Source of the DNA: Silicimonas sp.
GTDB lineage: Bacteria; Pseudomonadota; Alphaproteobacteria; Rhodobacterales; Rhodobacteraceae
Length of the DNA stretch: 64,000 nt
Reading direction: 5' to 3'
Assembly (NCBI GenBank): GCA_022824525.1
Contig: JAJDZT010000063.1
Location: 1 to 64,000 of the forward strand
The translations under genes and the position numbers were made by a program. Below are positions 51,608 to 60,844 of the stretch, one piece after another. The first letter of the stretch is position 1, and each line of letters opens with the position of its first letter. The notes beneath the pieces were generated by a model that made no database searches, was not told the DNA's origin, and saw only the letters and a list, made by a program, of their open reading frames with translations.

Positions 51608-52996
51608 ATGACCGATGACGCAAACTCGATGTGGGGCGGGCGGTTCGCCGCCGGACCGGATGCCATCATGGAGGCAATTAATGCCTCGATCGGCTTCGAC
51701 CAGCGCCTTGCCGCACAAGACATCGAAGGCTCACGTGCCCATGCCGCCATGCTGGCCGCCACGGGCATCATTACGGATAACGATGCAGAGGCGATCCGGG
51801 AAGGTCTCCTCACGGTGTTGTCAGAGATTGAAACGGGAACATTCCGTTTCTCCACCGCGCTCGAAGACATCCACATGAACGTGGAAGCGCGGCTGAAAGA
51901 CCTGATCGGCGAACCTGCCGGTCGGTTGCACACGGCGCGAAGCCGGAACGATCAGGTCGCCACCGATTTCCGGCTGTGGGTCCGGGGCCAGTGCGATGCG
52001 GCGGTGACCTCCATTCAGGCGCTGCAAAAGGCGTTGCTGGTGCAGGCGGAAGCGGGCGCCGATTGGGTCATGCCGGGGTTTACGCATCTGCAGACAGCCC
52101 AGCCCGTGACCTGGGGCCATCACATGATGGCCTATGTGGAGATGCTGGGTCGCGATGCGTCGCGATTTGCCGACGCACGGGCGCGGATGAACGAAAGCCC
52201 GCTGGGTGCGGCGGCGCTGGCGGGCACGTCCTTCCCGATTGATCGGGAGGCGACGGCGAAAGCGCTGGGTTTCGATCGGCCCATGGCCAATTCGCTGGAT
52301 GCCGTGGCCGACCGGGATTTTCCGCTGGAGTTCCTGTCGTCCGCGTCGATTTGCGCGATGCATTTGTCGCGGTTTGCGGAAGAACTGGTGATCTGGTCTT
52401 CGGCGCAGTTTCGGTTCGTCGCCATGTCGGACCGGTTTTCGACCGGGTCGTCGATCATGCCGCAGAAGAAGAACCCCGATGCGGCTGAACTGGTTCGCGC
52501 GAAGATCGGGCGCATTCTGGGTGCAACGGTTGGGCTGTTCACGGTGATGAAGGGGCTGCCGCTGACCTATTCGAAGGACATGCAGGAAGACAAGGAACAG
52601 GTCTTTGACGCGGCTGACAACCTGATGCTCGCACTTGCCGCGATGGAAGGCATGGTGCGCGACATGACGGGCAATCCAGAGGCACTCCGGACGGCGGCCT
52701 CTTCCGGGTTTTCGACGGCCACCGACCTGGCAGACTGGCTGGTGCGCGAAGCAGGACTTCCCTTCAGAGATGCGCATCACGTCACTGGCAGCCTTGTCGC
52801 GCTGGCGGAGGCCGAAGGAAAAGACCTGCCGGATTTGACACTCGATCAGATGAAATCCGCCCATGAGGCGATCACGGACGATGTGTTTACGGTTCTGGGT
52901 GTGGACAACTCGGTGGCCAGTCGCACATCCTACGGCGGGACGGCGCCGGATCAGGTGCGCGCACAAATTGCCCGCTGGAAGGAGATACTGACGTGA
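51608..52996 (+). CDS. argH: Argininosuccinate lyase
   Basis: The protein has 462 residues. [20 protein letters not shown] opens the typical ArgH N-terminus. [33 protein letters not shown] and the signature [12 protein letters not shown] are all intact. It splits argininosuccinate to arginine and fumarate. An ATG at 51593 is also in frame but overlaps the tlpA start codon; 51608 matches the family. It has no strong ribosome site. The GTG start of the next small lipoprotein gene overlaps its stop (GTGA). Confidence 0.95.
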   Translation: MTDDANSMWGGRFAAGPDAIMEAINASIGFDQRLAAQDIEGSRAHAAMLAATGIITDNDAEAIREGLLTVLSEIETGTFRFSTALEDIHMNVEARLKDLIGEPAGRLHTARSRNDQVATDFRLWVRGQCDAAVTSIQALQKALLVQAEAGADWVMPGFTHLQTAQPVTWGHHMMAYVEMLGRDASRFADARARMNESPLGAAALAGTSFPIDREATAKALGFDRPMANSLDAVADRDFPLEFLSSASICAMHLSRFAEELVIWSSAQFRFVAMSDRFSTGSSIMPQKKNPDAAELVRAKIGRILGATVGLFTVMKGLPLTYSKDMQEDKEQVFDAADNLMLALAAMEGMVRDMTGNPEALRTAASSGFSTATDLADWLVREAGLPFRDAHHVTGSLVALAEAEGKDLPDLTLDQMKSAHEAITDDVFTVLGVDNSVASRTSYGGTAPDQVRAQIARWKEILT

Positions 52997-53145
52997 AACG
53001 ACTGTTGATACTGGCCCTTCTGGCACTGCCCGGGTGCGAAGACCCGGCGCTGGGCATCGGCGCGACGATCAGCGGAGGTGGCGTCAGCGTGTCGCCCACG
53101 GTGTCGGGCCGTGTTGGTGATGTCGGCGTGGCGGTCAGCGGATGA
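52993..53145 (+). CDS. Tiny lipoprotein 1 (50 residues)
   Basis: The frame begins with GTG overlapping the argH stop by 4 bp and encodes [17 protein letters not shown], a lipoprotein signal with lipobox ALPGC (Cys 15). The mature part is a 36-residue Gly/Val/Ser-rich stretch ([20 protein letters not shown]). It is too short for most gene finders but the coupling and lipobox support it. Function unknown. Confidence 0.65.
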   Translation: MKRLLILALLALPGCEDPALGIGATISGGGVSVSPTVSGRVGDVGVAVSG

Positions 53146-53273
53146 CCCGCGCTCTTGTCGTCGCCGGTCTTCTGGCGCTTGCGGGTTGCGGGATCGATGG
53201 ACCGCCTTCGAAACCGGCAGGCGGCATTCCGGATGACGGGGTCGCCGGGGTGGGTGTCGTAGGCGCTGCCTGA
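53142..53273 (+). CDS. Tiny lipoprotein 2, LptM/YifL-like (43 residues)
   Basis: The ATG overlaps the previous stop (ATGA). The product starts [24 protein letters not shown] is the lipobox (Cys 16), and CGIDGPPSKP resembles the CGxxGPLYxP motif of LptM/YifL, a small lipoprotein found upstream of lysA in many proteobacteria that helps mature the LptD translocon. Here it likewise lies in the argH-lysA interval. The short Gly-rich tail is not informative. The final A of its TGA stop is the first base of the next ATG. Confidence 0.65.
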   Translation: MTRALVVAGLLALAGCGIDGPPSKPAGGIPDDGVAGVGVVGAA

Positions 53274-53590
53274 TGTCTCTTTTGCGAATGACATATCTGG
53301 CACTCGCGGTCTGGGGTGCCGTGCATCCGATGTACTGGTTCATCACCTACATGCAGGAGACCGGTACCGGTCTCTCCGGTCTGATTGACGCGTGGTACGT
53401 CAATGCTTCGACGACCGGACTGACATGGGACCTGACCATTGCCGCCATTGCGTTGACGGTCTGGATCATTGCGGAAACCTGGGTGCGGAAGAATTGGTCC
53501 GCGCTTATTGCCATTCCAGCGACGTATTGCATCGGCGTCAGCTGCGGATTGCCGCTGTACCTTTTCCTCCGCACGCGGAACCTGGACTGA
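53273..53590 (+). CDS. DUF2834 membrane protein
   Basis: The protein has 105 residues with three membrane helices. It starts MSLLRMTYLALAVWGAVHPM and contains GLTWDLTIAAIALTVWIIAE and CIGVSCGLPLYLFLR, the core of DUF2834. Its ATG overlaps the preceding stop by one base (TGATG), so argH, the two lipoproteins and this gene form one coupled operon. Function of DUF2834 is unknown. Confidence 0.8.
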   Translation: MSLLRMTYLALAVWGAVHPMYWFITYMQETGTGLSGLIDAWYVNASTTGLTWDLTIAAIALTVWIIAETWVRKNWSALIAIPATYCIGVSCGLPLYLFLRTRNLD

Positions 53591-53630
53591 CGCTGTCCCT
53601 GAAGGTGCGCCTGTCGGCGCACAGGATGTC

Positions 53631-53682
53631 TTGCTGGGGCTCTGCCCCAGACCCCGGGATATTTTTGCCAAGAAGAAAGCAC
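53631..53682 (+). repeat. Intergenic element, copy 4 of 4 (best preserved)
   Basis: It reads TTGCTGGGGCTCTGCCCC, AGACCCCGGGATATTTTTGC, then CAAGAAGAAAG. GGGGC-TCT-GCCCC is a small hairpin. It lies between the DUF2834 gene and the convergent OsmC gene. Related copies are at 4848-4880, 16484-16522 and 24335-24375. I recognise the type as frequent in Rhodobacterales genomes but know no formal name. Confidence 0.65.
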
Positions 53683-54125
53683 TAGTTGACGACGACGTCG
53701 GACTTGATCGAGTTGGCGATGAAGCAGCGGTCGTGGGCGTCGTGGTGGAGTGCTGCAAGCTGCCCCGGATCGGGCGCGTCGCCGGTCCAGGTGATGTCGG
53801 GGTTGAGCTCGACGCGCGCGATATGCGCCTTTGCACCCGTTGTCATATGGCCCTCGGCCGCATCGGTGTAGCTGGCCACTTCGAACCCGGCCTGACGTGC
53901 GAGGTCGAGAAACCAGAGCATGTGGCAAGAGGAGACTGCGGCGACGAATGCTTCTTCCGGATCAACCGCCGCCGCGTCGGCGAAGGGCAGGGGCACATTG
54001 GCAGGTGAAGCGGAGGCGCGCACGACGGCTCCGCCGTCGAACTGCCAGTCATGCGCACGCGTGTAGCGGCCCTTCGCGAAATCGCCCTCGGCGGTCCAGC
54101 GGATCGTGGCGTGATGTGTGTGCAT
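53682..54125 (-). CDS. OsmC-family peroxiredoxin-like protein
   Basis: The protein has 147 residues. The two reactive cysteines are C67 (VSSCHML) and C134 (HDRCFIAN), the typical OsmC/Ohr pair. HHATIRWTAEGDFAKGRYTR is the usual N-terminus of the OsmC subgroup that reduces organic hydroperoxides in the cytoplasm. It is inserted between the DUF2834 gene and lysA on the opposite strand. A much longer open frame on this strand runs through lysA and is not a gene. Confidence 0.9.
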   Translation of the reverse strand: MHTHHATIRWTAEGDFAKGRYTRAHDWQFDGGAVVRASASPANVPLPFADAAAVDPEEAFVAAVSSCHMLWFLDLARQAGFEVASYTDAAEGHMTTGAKAHIARVELNPDITWTGDAPDPGQLAALHHDAHDRCFIANSIKSDVVVN

Positions 54126-54212
54126 GTCCCTTTTCCCTTTGCCCAAGGCCCATGTTGCGCCACGTCCAGCTTCTGTTATGAGCGTCAGCCGGAGTTCAAG
54201 GAAACGCGCGCC

Positions 54213-55484
54213 ATGGATCACTTTCTCTATAAGGACGGTCAGCTTCATGCGGAAGACGTGCCGGTCGCCGAGATTGCGGAGGCCGTGGGAACGCCGTTCT
54301 ATGTCTACTCCAGCGCAACTCTGACACGGCATTACCGGCTGTTTCACGACGCGCTTTCGCCGCTTGAGCATCTTGTCTGCTATGCGATGAAGGCCAATTC
54401 CAATCAGGCCGTGCTGAAGCTTATGGCGTCGCTTGGGGCCGGAGTGGACGTGGTTTCCGGCGGGGAATACGCGCGTGCCAAGGCGGCCGGCTTCCCCGGT
54501 GAGCGGATCGTGTTTTCCGGTGTCGGCAAGACCGTGGAGGAGATGGAGGCCGCGCTGACCGGTGGTATTCGCCAGTTCAACCTGGAAAGCGAGCCGGAAA
54601 TGCGGCGGCTTTCCGAGGTTGCGGCGCGGCTGGGGGTCACCGTGCCCGTGACCGTGCGCGTGAACCCGGATGTGGACGCGAAAACGCACGAGAAGATTTC
54701 CACCGGCAAATCCGAGAACAAGTTCGGCATCCCGATTGCCAAGGCGCGCGAGGTCTATGCCGAGATCGCAGCCTTGCCTGGTTTGGAGGCGGTTGGGATC
54801 GACGTGCATATCGGGTCCCAGTTGACCGATCTTGCGCCTTACGAGCTTGCATTCAACAAGGTGGCCGAACTGACCCATGCCTTGCGGGCGGAGGGGCATG
54901 ACATCCGTCGGCTCGATCTGGGCGGCGGGCTTGGCATTCCCTATGAGCGTTCGAACACGGCACCGCCCTTGCCGGTCGAGTTCGGCGACCTGGTGAAGCG
55001 CACCGTCGGCGATCTTGGGTGCGAGATTGAGATCGAGCCGGGGCGGCTGATCGCGGGAAATGCGGGCATTCTGGTTTCCGAAGTGATCTACGTGAAGGAA
55101 GGGGACGGGCGGAACTTCCTGATTCTCGATGCGGCGATGAACGATTTGATCCGGCCTGCGATGTATGGCGCGTACCACGACATTGTTCCGGTCATGGAAC
55201 CCGCGCCTGCGGCTGAACGGGCGCCTTTCGATGTGGTGGGTCCGGTCTGTGAAAGCGGTGATACATTCACCAAACAGCGCAATTTGCCACCTTTGTCCGA
55301 AGGGGATCTCGTGGCCTTTCGGTCCGCGGGTGCTTACGGCGCCGTTATGTCTTCGGAATACAATACGCGGCCGCTTATTCCGGAGGTCATGGTGCATGAG
55401 CATCAATTTGCCGTCATCCGGGCGAGACCGAGCTATGAAGACATCATAAACCGCGATAGCATCCCGGAATGGCTTGAGGGCTAG
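54213..55484 (+). CDS. lysA: Diaminopimelate decarboxylase
   Basis: The protein has 423 residues. The PLP lysine lies in CYAMKANSNQAV; later motifs SGGEYARAKAAGF, HIGSQLTDL, LGGGLGIPY, EPGRLIAGNAG and GPVCESGDTFTK are typical of LysA. It converts meso-diaminopimelate to lysine. It follows the argH operon after the opposed OsmC gene, matching the conserved argH-lptM-lysA neighbourhood. The start MDHFLYKDGQLHAEDV matches the family; longer in-frame extension lacks homology. Confidence 0.96.
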   Translation: MDHFLYKDGQLHAEDVPVAEIAEAVGTPFYVYSSATLTRHYRLFHDALSPLEHLVCYAMKANSNQAVLKLMASLGAGVDVVSGGEYARAKAAGFPGERIVFSGVGKTVEEMEAALTGGIRQFNLESEPEMRRLSEVAARLGVTVPVTVRVNPDVDAKTHEKISTGKSENKFGIPIAKAREVYAEIAALPGLEAVGIDVHIGSQLTDLAPYELAFNKVAELTHALRAEGHDIRRLDLGGGLGIPYERSNTAPPLPVEFGDLVKRTVGDLGCEIEIEPGRLIAGNAGILVSEVIYVKEGDGRNFLILDAAMNDLIRPAMYGAYHDIVPVMEPAPAAERAPFDVVGPVCESGDTFTKQRNLPPLSEGDLVAFRSAGAYGAVMSSEYNTRPLIPEVMVHEHQFAVIRARPSYEDIINRDSIPEWLEG

Positions 55485-55517
55485 CCATTCGCTGGCCCGG
55501 CCTTATCTATAGGGCGT

Positions 55518-58127
55518 ATGACCGAAACGCGCGATCTTCCTGAAAACGCGGCCGAGCGGCTGAAATGGCCGCTTCGGCTGACGTTCGTCGGCATTCTTGC
55601 GGAGCGTACGGTCCGCGCGTTCTGGCCGCTTTGGACCCTGTCGCTTGTGGCGCTTGCCGCCATGATGTTGGGATTGCACGAGATTTTGCCGCTTGAGGCC
55701 GTTTGGGGCCTGGGTGTTCTGGCTGTGCTGGGGCTGCTCGGGACGTTTGCCCTGGGTGTCAGGCGTTTTGCATGGCCGGACATGGCCGAGGCGATGGACC
55801 GGGTGGATCGGACGTTGCCGGAGCGGCCGATCACGGCGCTGGCCGACAGCCAGGCGATCGGTCAGGGCGATGCGGCCTCGGAAGCCGTGTGGCAGGCCCA
55901 TATCGCGCGCATGACGGAACGGGTCGCCAGAGCCAAGCGGGCTGAGCCGGACCTGACGCTTTCAAGCCGTGACCGGTTTGGTCTGCGGTACATCGCGCTT
56001 CTTGGGTTCGTGGTCGCCTTGATCTTCGGGTCCTTCCTGCGCGTGGCGTCAGTCGCCGAAATGGGTGGTACTGGCGATACGTTGGCGTCCGGGCCTGCCT
56101 GGGAAGGCTGGGTGGAACCTCCGCTCTATACCGGCAAACCGAGCCTTTATCTGAACGACATTGATGAAGAAGGGTTTGCGGTTCCGGCGGGTTCGCGCGT
56201 CACCGTCCGGTTCTATGGTGAGGTTGGCGAGCTGACACTGCACGAGACCGTATCGGGCCGGACATCTGACATTCCTCCCGCAACGGATAGTGTTCAGAAC
56301 TTCGAGGTTCAAAAGAGCGGTGAAGTGCGGATTGAAGGGCCGGGCGGGCAAACCTGGGCCATTGAGGCGGAGTCCGATCTGCCACCAGAGATCGAGTTTG
56401 ACGGACCGATTGTGCAGGGCGAGGCGGGCCGCATGGAAGCGCCGTTCCTGGCCAAGGACGATTACGGTGTCGTTGGTGGCCGGATTGAAATCAGCCTTGA
56501 TCTCAAAGAGGTCGAACGCGCCTATGGCCTGACCATCGATCCGGAGCCGCGCGAGACCATCGTTCTGGACCTGCCAATGACCATTTCGGGAGACAGGACC
56601 GAATTCACCGAAATGGTGATTGACGATTTCTCGAAGCACCCATGGGCCAATTTGCCTGTGACAGCTGCCTTGTTTGCGTCGGACGCGGCAGGGCAGGAAG
56701 GGCTCTCGGCGCCTGCTTTTGCAACGCTCCCCGGCCGCCGTTTCTTTGACCCGCTGGCAAAGGCGATCATCGAACAGCGACGCGACCTGTTGTGGAACCG
56801 GGCGAACGCACCACGTGTCGCACAGGTTCTTCGGGCGGTATCTTTCACACCGGAGGATATCTTCCGGTCTGAAACGGCGTATTTGAAGCTGCGTTTCATG
56901 GTGCGTCGGCTGGAAACGCGTGTGTCGCTTGAAAAGCTCGACGATGAGATCGTGACCGAACTGGCGGATGCGCTCTGGGATCTCGCGCTGCAGATCGAGG
57001 AAGGTGACCTTTCCGATGCACTGGAGCGCCTGCGACGCGCGCAGGATCGGCTCTCGGAGGCGATCGAGAATGGAGCGACCGATCAGGAAATCGCCGAATT
57101 GATGCAGGAACTCCGCGAGGCGATGCAGGACTACATGCGTCAGCTTGCCGAGCAGAGCGATCCATCTCAGCAGCAACAGCAGCAAGCCGAAAACATGCAG
57201 GAGATGTCGAGCCAGGACCTTCAGGACATGCTCGACCGGTTGCAGGAACTGATGGAACAGGGCCGCATGGCCGAGGCCGAGCAACTGCTGAACCAGCTTC
57301 GCCAGATGATGGAGAACATGCAGGTCACGCAAGGCCAGCAGGGCCAGCAAAGCCCGGGCGAGCAGGCCATGGAAGGTCTTGCAGAGACGCTTCGCGAGCA
57401 GCAGGGCCTGTCGGACGAGGCGTTCCGTGATCTTCAGGAACAGTTCAACCCGAACGCGCAGCAGGGCCAGTCGCAGCAGAACGAAGGTCGGAGCGGCGAT
57501 CAAGGCCGCGGTCAGCAGCACAGTGAAGGCCAGCAGGGTCAGGGTCAACAGGGCGGGCAACCCGGCCAGCAGCAGGGCCAGCAGCCGGGTGGCAACCAGC
57601 AGTCGCAGAACGGACAGCCGGGTGGCGCAGAGGGCAGTCTAGCTGATCGCCAGCAGGCGCTGCGACAGGAACTGGACCGCCAGATGCAAAACCTGCCGGG
57701 AGCCGGCACGCCGGAAGGCGATGCAGCACGCGACTCGCTTGGCCGCGCCGGAGACGCGATGGACAGGGCTGAAGACGCATTGCGCGAAGAAGACTTTGCC
57801 GGTGCGTTGGACAACCAGGCTGACGCAATCGAAGCCCTCCGCGAGGGTATGCGCGAACTGGCGGATCAGATGGCCCAACAGCAACAGCAGCAGAATGGCC
57901 AGCAAGGCGAACAGGTTGGCCGCGCCAACCCGGACGGCCAGCGAGACCCTCTTGGCCGGGATGTCGGTGAAAACGGGCAGGTTGGTACGGACGAACAGCT
58001 ATTGCAGGGCGAAGATGTCTATCGCCGGGCGAGAGAACTGCTGGACGAAATTCGACGCCGCTCTGGTGACCAACAGCGTCCCACCGAAGAACTTGAATAC
58101 CTGAAGCGCCTGCTCGACCGGTTCTGA
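55518..58127 (+). CDS. TIGR02302/DUF4175-like large membrane protein with Gln-rich region
   Basis: The protein has 869 residues. Two membrane helices lie at about 35-70 and one at 155-175. A beta-rich middle follows, with GSRVTVRFYGEVGELTL and PPEIEFDGPIVQGEAGRM. From about 480 the sequence becomes helical, then extremely rich in Gln and Gly (550-720: QQGQQSPGEQAMEG and many more), with repeated QGQQ units. This layout matches the alphaproteobacterial TIGR02302 family of unknown function. The low-complexity segment is likely disordered or coiled. It lies 33 bp after lysA. Confidence 0.85.
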   Translation: MTETRDLPENAAERLKWPLRLTFVGILAERTVRAFWPLWTLSLVALAAMMLGLHEILPLEAVWGLGVLAVLGLLGTFALGVRRFAWPDMAEAMDRVDRTLPERPITALADSQAIGQGDAASEAVWQAHIARMTERVARAKRAEPDLTLSSRDRFGLRYIALLGFVVALIFGSFLRVASVAEMGGTGDTLASGPAWEGWVEPPLYTGKPSLYLNDIDEEGFAVPAGSRVTVRFYGEVGELTLHETVSGRTSDIPPATDSVQNFEVQKSGEVRIEGPGGQTWAIEAESDLPPEIEFDGPIVQGEAGRMEAPFLAKDDYGVVGGRIEISLDLKEVERAYGLTIDPEPRETIVLDLPMTISGDRTEFTEMVIDDFSKHPWANLPVTAALFASDAAGQEGLSAPAFATLPGRRFFDPLAKAIIEQRRDLLWNRANAPRVAQVLRAVSFTPEDIFRSETAYLKLRFMVRRLETRVSLEKLDDEIVTELADALWDLALQIEEGDLSDALERLRRAQDRLSEAIENGATDQEIAELMQELREAMQDYMRQLAEQSDPSQQQQQQAENMQEMSSQDLQDMLDRLQELMEQGRMAEAEQLLNQLRQMMENMQVTQGQQGQQSPGEQAMEGLAETLREQQGLSDEAFRDLQEQFNPNAQQGQSQQNEGRSGDQGRGQQHSEGQQGQGQQGGQPGQQQGQQPGGNQQSQNGQPGGAEGSLADRQQALRQELDRQMQNLPGAGTPEGDAARDSLGRAGDAMDRAEDALREEDFAGALDNQADAIEALREGMRELADQMAQQQQQQNGQQGEQVGRANPDGQRDPLGRDVGENGQVGTDEQLLQGEDVYRRARELLDEIRRRSGDQQRPTEELEYLKRLLDRF

Positions 58128-58158
58128 GGCGATCAAACCTGTTCGCTGGACTTCGCGA

Positions 58159-58743
58159 TTAGGCGCTGCGGTCATCAACGCGGATGGCGATGTAATCGTC
58201 GAATTCCGTGCCGCTCAGAACCTCCTTGATGCTCTTCTCGGCAATCAAGCCATCAACCACGAGAAAGCCGTTTTCCATCGTGCCGCCGCCACTGGAGGAG
58301 TCGATCCAGTGACCCTGACCGGTTAGCGCGAAATGCTCATCGAGTATGTCGGTCACCCTGTTTCGCTTGTTGAGTTCCTCGCCTGACGCAAAATCGGCTT
58401 CGACGGCGTAGACGATCTCGACAAATTGCCATTCGCTATCGGCAAGCTCCCGGAAGCCCTCCGCGCGTGCGGCGTCAATCTCGGCAGCGATCGTGGTCCA
58501 TTCTGCGATGGGCACCGCTCGGCGTTCGGCCAATTCCCCGACCTGCCCGCGGTCGACATGCAGGTTGGGGGCAAACTCGTAAAACCATGCATATTCTATC
58601 GAGCTGTCGCCCTTTCTGTAGAGCCGCAGGGTTTCTGGCAAATGCGTGCTTTTGGCTGCATGCGCGTGTCGGAACACGCGCACAGCCATCCCGACCAAAG
58701 CGATGATCAGAGCAACGATGAGCAGGCTGCCCGCACCGTCCAT
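58159..58743 (-). CDS. Hypothetical single-pass membrane protein
   Basis: The protein has 194 residues. The N-terminus (GSLLIVALIIALVGMAVRV) is a membrane helix; the rest is a soluble region with ETLRLYRKGDSSIEYAWFYE and GGGTMENGFLVVDGLIAE. No family recognised. It lies 75 bp downstream of the zinc-ribbon gene on the same strand. The start is the first ATG; the ribosome site is weak. Confidence 0.6.
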   Translation of the reverse strand: MDGAGSLLIVALIIALVGMAVRVFRHAHAAKSTHLPETLRLYRKGDSSIEYAWFYEFAPNLHVDRGQVGELAERRAVPIAEWTTIAAEIDAARAEGFRELADSEWQFVEIVYAVEADFASGEELNKRNRVTDILDEHFALTGQGHWIDSSSGGGTMENGFLVVDGLIAEKSIKEVLSGTEFDDYIAIRVDDRSA

Positions 58744-58818
58744 TGAACTACCGCCTTACCAAGGGGTCAGCCCGCCCGAATCGAGACAGGTTCCCAAGCC
58801 GGATGTCCGGCGGCGGTT

Positions 58819-60018
58819 TCATTCACCAATGAGATTTGAGATCTGGTCGCGCAGGCCATTCGTCCAATCGAGGAAAGACGTCAGGGCCGGCTCACTCTCG
58901 GGCAGCGCACGTGCAATCGCGGGAGCCTGCGAATAGGTGAACACCGCCGCTACCGTCAGGAACAGCATCAACAGAAACCCAACCCGGAAGCCGGACCGTC
59001 GCTTGGCTTCAACTGCCTCGGGACCGCGCGCGGCGTGCCGCAGGGTCGAATTGATTTCCTCGATATCGGGGAGGAGATCCCGGCGGGGTTCCTCGTACCC
59101 GTCATCAGCGTCGTCTGACGGGTTGACGAGTCTTGTCTTGTTGGGGGAGGGTTCTTCGCTTTCGACGGCGTCAGCGACGTTCTCGTCCAGATCTGCGGCT
59201 TCATCCTCGGTATCCGGCATCTCCTCGCCAAGATGCGCCATGCGCGCGCGAAGGGCACGAGATGGCGTCTTGCGCGCCCGAATATCGCCAATCCCCAGGT
59301 CTGGTTGGGTCTCAAGGTTTTCGGACGGGCGCGCGCGCCGTTGGGACAACTCCCGTTCAGCTTCCTCGCGCAGGATATCGAGCGCCGCGGTATCCGCAGG
59401 ACGGCGCTTGCGTGGTCCAGCCGCGACAGGCGGAATGTCGTCGCTGTCCTCGTCCTCGGTATCAGCAACCTCTTCCTTGTCGTCGTCGTCGTCCTTGTCG
59501 TCGTCATCAAAAGACGCAGCGGCGGAGGTTATCGCGCGAATGGCCTCGCTTGTATCGCTCTGACCATCGTCGTCGGTGTCAGCATCGTCGTCGTCGGATG
59601 TGTGTTCGACCGTGTCTTCCGTGCTTTCAGTGGAAGCAGACACGTCGTCGTCGCCGTCCTGTTGGTCGGTTTCATCGACATCGTCATCATCTTCAAAGAC
59701 TTCGCGACTCAGGTTTTCCGGGCGCGTTTCCCGGCGGCTCGACGGGGCAGGCTCCTCGATCTCCTCGAAACCGTCGTCGTCATACCCGTCGGTCCCTCGC
59801 GGCGCTTCTGCCAGTTCTTCATCGATTGGCGCGTCGTCACTGTCACTGGTGCCGAAGAATTCGCTCGCCGGAACGGAACCGCCTTCTGCATCACGCGGTC
59901 CGGGCAGTTCAAACCACGTATGACCACAGTTAGAGCACTGCACATCGCGCCCCTCGTCGGGGATCATCGATCCATCAACTTCGTATTGTGCGCTGCAATT
60001 GGGACAAACCAGCCGCAT
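58819..60018 (-). CDS. MJ0042-type zinc-ribbon protein with long acidic region and C-terminal membrane helix
   Basis: The protein has 399 residues. The N-terminus MRLVCPNCSAQYEVDGSMIP then CSNCGHTW is the MJ0042 zinc ribbon (CxxC...CxxC). A region of about 250 residues rich in Asp and Glu follows, probably disordered, and a membrane helix near 345-365 (VGFLLMLFLTVAAVFTY) ends in a short tail. The layout, cytosolic zinc ribbon, acidic linker and one membrane pass, is typical of alphaproteobacterial proteins of unknown role. It is divergent from ftsE, so the pair may share a promoter region. Confidence 0.8.
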   Translation of the reverse strand: MRLVCPNCSAQYEVDGSMIPDEGRDVQCSNCGHTWFELPGPRDAEGGSVPASEFFGTSDSDDAPIDEELAEAPRGTDGYDDDGFEEIEEPAPSSRRETRPENLSREVFEDDDDVDETDQQDGDDDVSASTESTEDTVEHTSDDDDADTDDDGQSDTSEAIRAITSAAASFDDDDKDDDDDKEEVADTEDEDSDDIPPVAAGPRKRRPADTAALDILREEAERELSQRRARPSENLETQPDLGIGDIRARKTPSRALRARMAHLGEEMPDTEDEAADLDENVADAVESEEPSPNKTRLVNPSDDADDGYEEPRRDLLPDIEEINSTLRHAARGPEAVEAKRRSGFRVGFLLMLFLTVAAVFTYSQAPAIARALPESEPALTSFLDWTNGLRDQISNLIGE

Positions 60019-60169
60019 TTCTATTCCCTCGCCTGAACCTTCGCCTTTTTCGGCCTTTGTTCACCCTGCCTGCACGTTTTCTAACACTTTGCGTGCTTGG
60101 CGAAAAGCCGCGCCGTTGAACCCTGTTCCGAAGTCGTGCAAAAGCACCATATCGAGCGTGGGAGGCAAC

Positions 60170-60844
60170 GTGATCGAGCTGGACAGTGTCGCGATGAGCT
60201 ATGGCGACCGGACGTTGTTCCACGACGTCTCATTATCCTTGCCGAATGGCAGCTTCCATTTTTTGACCGGGCCTTCCGGTGCGGGAAAGACGACCCTGCT
60301 CAAACTGTGTTCACTGGAACTGACCGCGTCCGAAGGCCGCGTGCGCCTGCTGAGCGAAGATGTGACGGGGTTGGACCGGGATGGAATTGCCGGGTTTCGT
60401 CGCAAGATCGGGATTGTCCATCAGGACAGCCGCTTCGTGGATCATCTGACCGTCGCTGAGAACGTGCTTCTTCCCATGTCGGTCACAGGCAAGAAAAGCG
60501 ACGCGACGCAGGATCTGAGCGAGCTTCTGGGCTGGGTCGGCCTCGCTCATGTGGCCGAGCGCCGACCTCCTGAACTGTCAGGTGGCGAACGCCAACGTGT
60601 TGCGCTTGCCCGCGCCATTATCCTGTCGCCAGACATCATTCTGGCCGATGAGCCAACAGGCAATGTCGATTGGGATATGTCATTGAAACTTCTCGATCTT
60701 CTGGTCGAGCTGAACAAGCTGGGCAAGACGGTTCTTTGTGCGACGCATGATTTGAACCTTATTCGTCACGCGAAACCGAAAACCACCACCCGCGTCTTGC
60801 GCATTCGCGAAGGCAAGGTGGTCCAGGCGGCGGCCGGGTTATGA
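60170..60844 (+). CDS. ftsE: Cell-division ABC ATPase FtsE
   Basis: The protein has 224 residues from a GTG with GGGAGG upstream. Walker A GPSGAGKTT, Q-loop HQDSRFVDHLTV, signature LSGGERQR and Walker B DIILADEPTGNVD are all intact. With FtsX it controls peptidoglycan hydrolases at the septum. It overlaps ftsX by 4 bp (ATGA). Upstream in-frame extension to 59999 would run into the zinc-ribbon gene. Confidence 0.92.
   Translation: MIELDSVAMSYGDRTLFHDVSLSLPNGSFHFLTGPSGAGKTTLLKLCSLELTASEGRVRLLSEDVTGLDRDGIAGFRRKIGIVHQDSRFVDHLTVAENVLLPMSVTGKKSDATQDLSELLGWVGLAHVAERRPPELSGGERQRVALARAIILSPDIILADEPTGNVDWDMSLKLLDLLVELNKLGKTVLCATHDLNLIRHAKPKTTTRVLRIREGKVVQAAAGL

Noticed and set aside
53682-55406. 574-codon open frame on the minus strand through lysA
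   Set aside because: Only the last 147 codons encode a recognisable protein (OsmC). The rest is antisense to lysA, which has complete family motifs on the plus strand.
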